Position numbers and translations under genes: made by a program. The notes beneath the pieces were generated by a model that made no database searches, was not told the DNA's origin, and saw only the letters and a list, made by a program, of their open reading frames with translations. Shown piece by piece: positions 1 to 5,142 of a DNA stretch of 5,142 bases (positions are counted from its first letter, which is position 1; each line of letters starts with the position of its first letter). The stretch is from an uncultured Chlamydiae bacterium (lineage in GTDB: Bacteria; Chlamydiota; Chlamydiia; Chlamydiales; Rhabdochlamydiaceae), in the NCBI GenBank assembly GCA_903867585.1, contig CAIPRZ010000003.1:1-5142 (forward strand). Direction: 5' to 3'.

Positions 1-923
1 AAAAAACCAAATTCAGGATTAATGGCTCGCCAATTGCCCTCTTTATCGATATGTATCCAGGCAATGTCATCTCCCACTATAGTCACTTTCCAACCAGGGA
101 TAAGAGGCTCTAGCATAGCAAGATTGGTTTTACCGCAAGAACTTGGGAAAGAGGCTAGAATATATTTTTTCTCTCCCTGCGGATTGGTCAGTCCCATGAT
201 AAGCATGTGTTCAGCTAAAAATCCTTTTTCGTATCCCATGTAGGAAGCCATTCTTAAAGCTAAACATTTTTTACCAAGAAGGGCATTTCCGCCATAACCA
301 CTTCCATAAGAAAAAATCTCATAGCTTTTTGGAAAATGGGCAATAATTCGCTCTTTAGGATTGCAGGGCCAGTGCCGATCTTTCTGCCCTTTCTTTAATG
401 GGACGCCAACGGAATGAAGACCTGGAACATAAGGATGGTTTTTTAAAAGTTCTAACACCTCACTTCCACATCGAGCCATTCGCCTCATGCTAATGGCCAC
501 ATACATTGAATCGGTAATTTCCACCCCAATCACTTTATATGGTGAATCAAGTGGCCCCATGCAATAGGGAATAATGATCATCTCTCTTCCTTCCATACAG
601 CCAGAAAAAAGCTTTTTAAGATGCTCTTTCATTTCATGAGGATCTTTCCAATTATTAGTAATCCCTGCCTGCTCTTTAGTCTCTGTACATATGAAAGTGG
701 ACTCTTCAACTCTTGCAGTATCATCAGGATCGGTTGTAATGTAGTAACAATCTGGATTGTTTAAAGGGATTAAGACCTTATTTTTGATAAGAATTTGGGT
801 GTAATGCTCATCGTCTTTTATAGGGTCTAAAAAAATAGAAACTTTATCAGGTTTTGTTAAATGGACAACCGATTCTACCCATTTATAGAGCGTTGGATAC
901 TTTTTTAAAATTTCAGGAATCAT
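1..923 (-). CDS. pckG: Phosphoenolpyruvate carboxykinase (GTP), N-terminal half, cut by window edge
   Basis: This cytosolic enzyme interconverts oxaloacetate plus GTP with phosphoenolpyruvate, GDP and CO2, the entry step of gluconeogenesis. The frame is open from the ATG at 923-921 to the left edge: 307 codons, about half of the roughly 600 usual in the family, so the C-terminal part including the mobile lid lies outside. Family signatures appear in order: the substrate-binding arginine in TDPDDTARVEEST (about R71), SMRRMARCGS (145-154), WPCNPKERIIAHFP (185-198), SYGSGYGGN followed by LLGKK (205-219), metal-ligand histidine in AEHM (about H239), the P-loop ASFPSSCGKTN (257-267) with the active-site cysteine (C263), and GDDIAW (284-289). 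The P-loop has Ser where FPSACGKTN is more common, a mild change. No clear Shine-Dalgarno precedes the ATG; in-frame TTG (932) and GTG (959) are alternative starts, and a stop lies just above them. Nothing suggests the ATP-dependent PckA family. It lies downstream of mreB on the same strand. Confidence 0.95.
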   Translation of the reverse strand, partial: MIPEILKKYPTLYKWVESVVHLTKPDKVSIFLDPIKDDEHYTQILIKNKVLIPLNNPDCYYITTDPDDTARVEESTFICTETKEQAGITNNWKDPHEMKEHLKKLFSGCMEGREMIIIPYCMGPLDSPYKVIGVEITDSMYVAISMRRMARCGSEVLELLKNHPYVPGLHSVGVPLKKGQKDRHWPCNPKERIIAHFPKSYEIFSYGSGYGGNALLGKKCLALRMASYMGYEKGFLAEHMLIMGLTNPQGEKKYILASFPSSCGKTNLAMLEPLIPGWKVTIVGDDIAWIHIDKEGNWRAINPEFGF

Positions 924-944
924 ACTATACAAACTTTTAAAGCT

Positions 945-973
945 TGCATAACCTAGCACTAGGAATTAGTCAA
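945..973 (-). promoter_or_regulatory. Possible promoter for pckG with palindromic spacer
   Basis: On the minus strand, TTGACT (973-968, five of six to the -35 consensus) is followed by 17 bases and then TATGCA (950-945, only three of six to the -10 consensus). An AT-rich run lies just upstream. The spacer contains the inverted repeat CCTAG-TG-CTAGG (963-952), placed where a repressor operator could sit. A start about seven bases below the -10 would leave a leader of only about 15 bases before the pckG ATG. The -10 is weak and AT-rich DNA produces chance matches, so pckG may simply be read through from mreB. The hairpin arms are only 5 bp with a 2-base loop and no following T run, so it is not a credible terminator. 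Confidence 0.25.
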
Positions 974-987
974 TTTAAAATTAAAAT

Positions 988-2085
988 TTAAGCGCCTGCT
1001 TTTACCGCTTTAGATTTTTTGAATTTATCAAGATACTCTAACGCTTTTCCTGTTCCAAGGCAGACCGCAAGAAGCGGATTTGGAGCAATAATTACAGGAA
1101 GGCCAGTCGCTTTAATGAGCGCTTTATCAATACCTTTAATCAAAGCACCACCACCTGCTAATACCATTCCCCTTTCAACAAGATCAGCGGCAAGCTCAGG
1201 AGGACATTTTTCTAGAGCCAATTTTACACTTTCGATAATGGATTGAATGGGCTCTGCAAGACATTCTCTAATTTCTACTGAATTGATTCGGCGAGTGACA
1301 GGCAATCCTGCTACCTGGTCACGACCGCGCACTTCCATTTCTAATTCTTGCTCTCCTAAAGGATAGGCGGAGCCTATCGTTATTTTTATATCTTCAGCAG
1401 TTCGCGGTCCGATCATTAGATTGTAGGTTCGTCTCATATAGTTAATGATACAATCATCAAACTCATCCCCTGCGATTCTTAAAGAGCGAGATTCGACAAT
1501 ACCACCTAAAGAAATAATAGCAATTTCTGTAGTACCACCACCGATATCGATAATCATGTTAGCAGCTGGCTCATGAACAGGAAGATCAACTCCAATAGCT
1601 GCAGCCATCGGCTCTTCAATCAAAATAACCTCTTGTGCGCCTGCTCTCAATGCTGAATCTTCCACAGCCCGTTTTTCAACGCCTGTAATTCCAGAAGGAA
1701 CAGCTATAAGAATGCGTGGACGGAAAAAAGATCTTTGAGGACTGACCCGTTTAATGAGCTCTTTGAGCATCCCTTCAGCGATTTCAAAATCTGCAATTAC
1801 CCCATCTTTCATAGGTCGTACAGCATGAATTTTACGAGGTGTTTTACCAAGCATCGCTTTAGCTTTATGACCAACAGCAAGAACTTCACCGGTTGCTGGA
1901 TCTACAGCTACAACAGAAGGTTCTGCAAGAACAATTCCCTTACCTCTTACAAAGACCAGAGTATTAGCTGTACCTAAGTCTATACCAATGTCTGCAGAAA
2001 AAAGCCCCGACACTTTTTTTAGTCGAGAGTTCAGATCTTTAGAGTAGGTTCTTAATTGTTTGAGAAGCTCAGTATAATTTGCCAT
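988..2085 (-). CDS. mreB: Rod shape-determining protein MreB, bacterial actin homologue
   Basis: MreB polymerises with ATP on the inner face of the cytoplasmic membrane and directs peptidoglycan synthesis. In Chlamydiae, which lack FtsZ, it is known to act in division. The 365 residues are complete. Visible motifs are phosphate-1 DIGIDLGTANTL (32-43), the connect region EEPMAAAIG (157-165), phosphate-2 IDIGGGTTEIAI (179-190) and the adenosine motif LAGGGALIKGID (309-320). The protein carries about 20 residues before the usual MreB start. This stretch (1-29) has hydrophobic residues spaced three to four apart (L7, L8, L11, L18, L22, V25, L28, F29) among Lys and Arg, as expected of a membrane-binding amphipathic helix. 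A short basic tail (KKSKAVKAGA) ends it. The ATG is supported by AGGT nine bases upstream. The gene lies 32 bases after the helicase stop and 64 before pckG. The mreC and mreD genes, its usual partners in many bacteria, are absent here. A heat-shock Hsp70 is excluded by length and motifs. Confidence 0.98.
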   Translation of the reverse strand: MANYTELLKQLRTYSKDLNSRLKKVSGLFSADIGIDLGTANTLVFVRGKGIVLAEPSVVAVDPATGEVLAVGHKAKAMLGKTPRKIHAVRPMKDGVIADFEIAEGMLKELIKRVSPQRSFFRPRILIAVPSGITGVEKRAVEDSALRAGAQEVILIEEPMAAAIGVDLPVHEPAANMIIDIGGGTTEIAIISLGGIVESRSLRIAGDEFDDCIINYMRRTYNLMIGPRTAEDIKITIGSAYPLGEQELEMEVRGRDQVAGLPVTRRINSVEIRECLAEPIQSIIESVKLALEKCPPELAADLVERGMVLAGGGALIKGIDKALIKATGLPVIIAPNPLLAVCLGTGKALEYLDKFKKSKAVKAGA

Positions 2086-2094
2086 AAAAAATTT

Positions 2095-2098
2095 ACCT
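2095..2098 (-). promoter_or_regulatory. Ribosome binding site of mreB
   Basis: AGGT on the minus strand ends nine bases before the mreB ATG, with an A/T-only spacer. It is a short Shine-Dalgarno match, but it supports the long N-terminal form of MreB over an internal start. It is the clearest ribosome binding site of the three genes. Confidence 0.55.
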
Positions 2099-2117
2099 AT
2101 ATATCATATGCTGACAT

Positions 2118-4760
2118 CTATGTTTTCAAAAGCTCAAGCACGTCTTCCCATGTCAGCTTAGTCATGGCCTCATCATCGCAGCTGACTACTTTCTTGACGA
2201 GACCTTTTTTCCTTTGTTGCATCTCTGCTATTTTTTCTTCAATAGTTCCAAGCGTAATTAGTTTATACGAGGAGACACTTGATTTTTGACCCATGCGATG
2301 TACCCGGTCAGTGGCTTGAGCCTGAACGGCTGGATTCCACCACATGTCGTAGTGAATTACCGTATCAGCTCCCACAAGATTAAGACCTGTACCACCAGCT
2401 TTTAAAGACACTAAGAAAATTTTAATCGAAGCATCTTCGTTAAAGGTTTTAACAGTCTCTAACCGATTTTTACTTGATCCATCAAGATAAGAGATTTTAA
2501 CGCCTTTTTTCTCTAAATCATCTTTTAAGATTTTTAACATCTTCGTGTACTGAGAAAAGATAACGGTTTTTCTATTAGCATCGATGAGATTTTCAAGTAA
2601 ATCTAATAGCATGTCATATTTGGCTGAATCGCCTGGAGCTACATCTTCTTTAGCAAAAATTGCTGGGTGGCAGCAAATTTGTTTAAGCCTTGTTAAGGTA
2701 GCAAGCACATGAATATGGACTCTATCAAACCCTTCTTTAGCTACAAGCTTGGTTAACTCATCACGGGCTGATTGGGCATAGGATTTATAAAGCTCCATTT
2801 GCGTCGGTGTTAATTGGCAATGGTAAACAATTTCAGAAACAGGAGGCAAATCTTGTAACACATCGGACTTCATACGGCGAAGGATAAAAGGGGCCACTTT
2901 CTTTTTAAGGTATTCTAAATTCTTAGTAAGCTGGGCACCTTGAGGTCTGATATATTTTTCAATAAAACGTTCATAACTTGATAAAAATCCTGGCATAAGG
3001 AAATCAAATAGACTCCATAACTCTTCAAGAGCGTTTTCAATAGGCGTTCCAGATAAAATTAAACGGAACTCTCCTCTTACCGATTTTACGCTTTTAGCAT
3101 TACGAGTGCCCCGATTTTTAATATGCTGAGCCTCATCAAGAACCACATACTTAAAGCAGGTATTTTGATAAGCCTCTAAATCTTTTTGTAAAAGAGTATA
3201 GGAGGTAATGATCACATCAAAATCCCCAATAGAATCGATCAATTTTTTTCTATTTTGAGGAACCCCATCAACAACAAGAGGCTTAAGTTTTGGATTAAAT
3301 TTATTAAGCTCCTCTTTCCAGTTATATAACAGGGATGTTGGACAAACAATTAACGCTTGTCCCCCTTCTGTCATGAGAAGCTGCGATATAGCTACAATAG
3401 CTTGCAGAGTTTTACCAAGACCCATGTCGTCAGCTAAAATGCCTGCTAAATGCATTTTCCTGACTCTTTCAATCCAATTCACCCCTTCTACTTGGTAGGA
3501 GCGCAGCTGCGCTTTAATCACCTCAGGTACGGGAGAGGCTTGAATCTGTTTTTGACCCAAAATTTGTTCTCTGATCTCTTTTAAGCGATCCGAAATTTCA
3601 AATTTAATCGGTAAATCGTTGAGAAGATCTTGGTCTAAACTTCCTAAACTCCACAAAGGTTTATCTAAGATAGCAGTTTCTAAAAGTTCAATACCAAGTT
3701 CATCAAACAAATGAACAATAGGAGCTAGTTTATCAATATCTAGAACTAAGATTTTATCCGGTTTTTTCCCTTTTGGATTTTTTGAAGCTAACTCAATATA
3801 GCCCCTTCTTGATGCGATACAGTCCCACAAAGTATCAACTCTTACCCCTTTGAGAGGGCCATTAACTTGAAGATTTATCTGGTAAACATCCACTCTTTCT
3901 GATTTGTCAAAAAACAGAGAAAATTCGGTATTATCATAGATAAACTGATTGAGTAAATTTTCAGGGCAATTAAACTCCACCCGAGATTTATTACGAGGAA
4001 TGACATCGGTCATAAATTCGACAATTTTCTTTTCAGATTTTGTAAAATAAATGCCTGATTGGTCGTTAAATAAAAAATCTTGGAAAAGATCTTCTAAAAG
4101 TCTTCTTTCAGAGACCAGATCGCGAGAAATGATACCGCATGGCTGAATAAACGATTCGATATCGGTATATTCAAGTTTTGAGAAAATAGCAGGGATTTTT
4201 CTATCTGAATAATTAAATTTAAGTTCCGCCTCTAACTCCCCATTAAGATAAACAAGTTCACAAATCGCTTTAGGTTCAGACGATACGGGTAATGTTGGAA
4301 ACTGAGAGAAAATATCTTCTGGCTCTAAGGTGGCATAACGGGCCATCTCAACTAAAGAGGTTTCGATAAAAGAGCCAAATAAGGGTTCTGGAATAATTAA
4401 ATCATAAAGCTGTTTTATCGATTGAATATGGGCGTGACTAATAGGTGAATCAAATGGGGCATACATTCCGCCAAAAATTAAACCTGGGGTCTTCCCAGCA
4501 AAAACAATAAGCTGTTCAATTTTTAAATTTTGATCCGCTAATTTTACATAAGGATTCAAGATAAACTTTTGGAGTGGAGGCTTAAGATAATCCAGTTTGA
4601 TATGAAATCTTGCCATTTTTGAGCTGACTTTAAGGGGCTGATCGAGATTGGTATCAAAAAAACCCTCTAAAACCATACCCTCATCTTCGCTAAAAAGCAC
4701 TTTGGAAGAACAATTTTGTACAAAATAGGCCTTATAACATGTCGAAATTTCCCACTGCAT
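2118..4760 (-). CDS. SNF2-family DEAD/DEAH-box helicase (bacterial SWI/SNF-like)
   Basis: This is a superfamily 2 ATPase of the Swi2/Snf2 type, expected to translocate on double-stranded DNA and displace bound proteins in the cytoplasm; its cellular substrate is unknown. Both RecA-like lobes are intact: QLRSYQVEGVNWI (418-430), motif I DDMGLGKT (444-451, Walker lysine K450), motif Ia IVCPTSLLYNW (471-481), motif II DEAQ (542-545), motif III LILSGTPIEN (567-576), motif IV KTVIFSQYT (731-739), motif V SLKAGGTGLNL (785-795) and motif VI QATDRVHRMGQ (815-825, arginine fingers R819 and R822). Residues 1 to about 410 resemble the variable region preceding the ATPase in bacterial SNF2 proteins (SNF2-associated type). 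Relatives of this type often exceed 1000 residues and carry a zinc-binding SWIM domain; I see no CxC...CxH pattern, so the N-terminus is short or lost. No Shine-Dalgarno supports the ATG at 4760, and an in-frame TGA lies nine codons above it. It is not RapA/HepA, which has different flanking domains. The gene is first of three co-oriented genes. Confidence 0.93.
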   Translation of the reverse strand: MQWEISTCYKAYFVQNCSSKVLFSEDEGMVLEGFFDTNLDQPLKVSSKMARFHIKLDYLKPPLQKFILNPYVKLADQNLKIEQLIVFAGKTPGLIFGGMYAPFDSPISHAHIQSIKQLYDLIIPEPLFGSFIETSLVEMARYATLEPEDIFSQFPTLPVSSEPKAICELVYLNGELEAELKFNYSDRKIPAIFSKLEYTDIESFIQPCGIISRDLVSERRLLEDLFQDFLFNDQSGIYFTKSEKKIVEFMTDVIPRNKSRVEFNCPENLLNQFIYDNTEFSLFFDKSERVDVYQINLQVNGPLKGVRVDTLWDCIASRRGYIELASKNPKGKKPDKILVLDIDKLAPIVHLFDELGIELLETAILDKPLWSLGSLDQDLLNDLPIKFEISDRLKEIREQILGQKQIQASPVPEVIKAQLRSYQVEGVNWIERVRKMHLAGILADDMGLGKTLQAIVAISQLLMTEGGQALIVCPTSLLYNWKEELNKFNPKLKPLVVDGVPQNRKKLIDSIGDFDVIITSYTLLQKDLEAYQNTCFKYVVLDEAQHIKNRGTRNAKSVKSVRGEFRLILSGTPIENALEELWSLFDFLMPGFLSSYERFIEKYIRPQGAQLTKNLEYLKKKVAPFILRRMKSDVLQDLPPVSEIVYHCQLTPTQMELYKSYAQSARDELTKLVAKEGFDRVHIHVLATLTRLKQICCHPAIFAKEDVAPGDSAKYDMLLDLLENLIDANRKTVIFSQYTKMLKILKDDLEKKGVKISYLDGSSKNRLETVKTFNEDASIKIFLVSLKAGGTGLNLVGADTVIHYDMWWNPAVQAQATDRVHRMGQKSSVSSYKLITLGTIEEKIAEMQQRKKGLVKKVVSCDDEAMTKLTWEDVLELLKT

Positions 4761-5142
4761 TCCAAGTGCGACGGATGAAAGATCTCAAGTGCTTTTCAAG
4801 AATTGATAGGACGCAGCTGTTTATCAACGCTATTTCCATAGGTACAGTGGACTCTGGAGTGCCCTAGTCGAGTATATTTGATTTTCTTTTCAATTTCGAC
4901 AGGTTAATTTTCAATATATAGAGAAACTTTCACGTGATATTTTGGAGATATATCTTATTATTTGTATTTGAGAAGTTATAGATGGTTGTAGTTCTTATCC
5001 TACATCATATGTGAAGTGTATCTACGTCTTCTTTTTATCCCAAGTCTCATATCGTTGTTGTTATTTCCGTTTTTTGAACCTTCGCAGCAACCGACGTCGA
5101 AGCTTCGCTTCCACTCAATAAGTTCTCAACCGTCACCTCACC
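4761..5142. other. Right-edge stretch without a convincing gene
   Basis: These 382 bases lie upstream of the helicase and contain no ORF with recognisable similarity. The middle (about 4860-5060) is very AT-rich. The last 65 bases are visibly richer in G and C than the rest of the window and contain overlapping palindromes CGACGTCG (5092-5099) and CGAAGCTTCG (5098-5107). Two short frames reach the right edge: a minus-strand frame of 31 codons ending in TGA at 5047, and a plus-strand frame rich in Leu and Phe that stays open from about 4996. Neither is recognisable, and they overlap, so at most one is real. I find no tRNA cloverleaf, no insertion-sequence terminal repeat and no rho-independent terminator. 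In Chlamydia I recall tig, clpP and clpX lying beyond the helicase; no trace of trigger factor is visible here. Confidence 0.6.
4871..4899 (-). promoter_or_regulatory. Possible promoter for the helicase-mreB-pckG genes
   Basis: On the minus strand, TCGAAA (4899-4894, four of six to the -35 consensus) is separated by 17 bases from TATACT (4876-4871, five of six to the -10 consensus). Transcription would begin near 4864 and leave a leader of roughly 100 bases before the helicase ATG. The spacing is ideal, but the surrounding DNA is AT-rich, where such matches arise by chance. If the right edge is not native sequence, this element is meaningless. Confidence 0.25.

Noticed and set aside
22..243. 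Plus-strand open frame of 73 codons
   Set aside because: It lies antisense to the P-loop region of pckG, whose minus-strand frame shows clear family motifs; the plus-strand peptide has no recognisable feature.
952..963. CCTAG-TG-CTAGG as a terminator after mreB
   Set aside because: The stem is five base pairs with a two-base loop and no T run follows on the minus strand.
1019..1977. Plus-strand open frames of 75 and 80 codons inside mreB
   Set aside because: They are antisense to the well-conserved MreB coding sequence and show no domain or ribosome binding site.
2101..2135. Possible internal promoter before mreB, TTGAAA and TATGAT on the minus strand
   Set aside because: The hexamers are decent, but the spacing is only 15 bases and the -35 falls inside the helicase 3' end; the 32-base gap is better explained by co-transcription.
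2056..2289. Plus-strand open frame of 77 codons across the mreB start and helicase end
   Set aside because: It overlaps two supported genes on the opposite strand, and its sequence is explained as their complement.
4732..4839. Separate 35-codon minus-strand gene overlapping the helicase start
   Set aside because: No similarity or ribosome binding site is visible, and such short frames are expected by chance; kept only as a clue in the helicase-start finding.
5060..5090. Possible tRNA TpsiC arm (GGTTCAAA on the minus strand)
   Set aside because: No pairing stem flanks the loop and no acceptor, D or anticodon arms can be formed around it.

Overview
The window reads as part of a chromosome from the phylum Chlamydiae, probably an environmental or host-associated lineage rather than a classical Chlamydia species. 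Three observations point there. The gene order is SNF2-family helicase, mreB, GTP-type phosphoenolpyruvate carboxykinase, all on the minus strand, which I recall as the order of the corresponding Chlamydia trachomatis block (CT708, CT709, CT710). The mreB gene stands without mreC and mreD and encodes an N-terminal extension of the kind known from chlamydial MreB. The DNA is AT-rich, with A/T-ending codons. The assignment rests on memory of gene order and motifs, not on a database search.

Layout from the right, in the direction of transcription: positions 5142-4761 hold no convincing gene and look different in composition at the far right. A bacterial SNF2 helicase (880 residues, 4760-2118) follows, with all the classical helicase motifs but a shorter N-terminal part than full-length relatives. 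After 32 bases comes mreB (365 residues, 2085-988), complete, with a modest ribosome binding site. After another 64 bases, holding a possible promoter and a small palindrome, comes pckG (start near 923). It runs off the left edge of the window after 307 codons and has an intact P-loop and intact substrate-binding motifs.

The genes do unrelated jobs: DNA or chromatin remodelling, actin-like control of cell-wall synthesis and division, and gluconeogenic carbon flow. Their co-orientation and short gaps suggest shared transcription, but nothing suggests a joint pathway. I see no mobile element, CRISPR array, RNA gene or defence system. The part most worth a second look is the right edge: the helicase start is poorly supported, and the sequence beyond it could be a rearranged, degraded or chimeric stretch. 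Overall this is an ordinary core region with an odd end.
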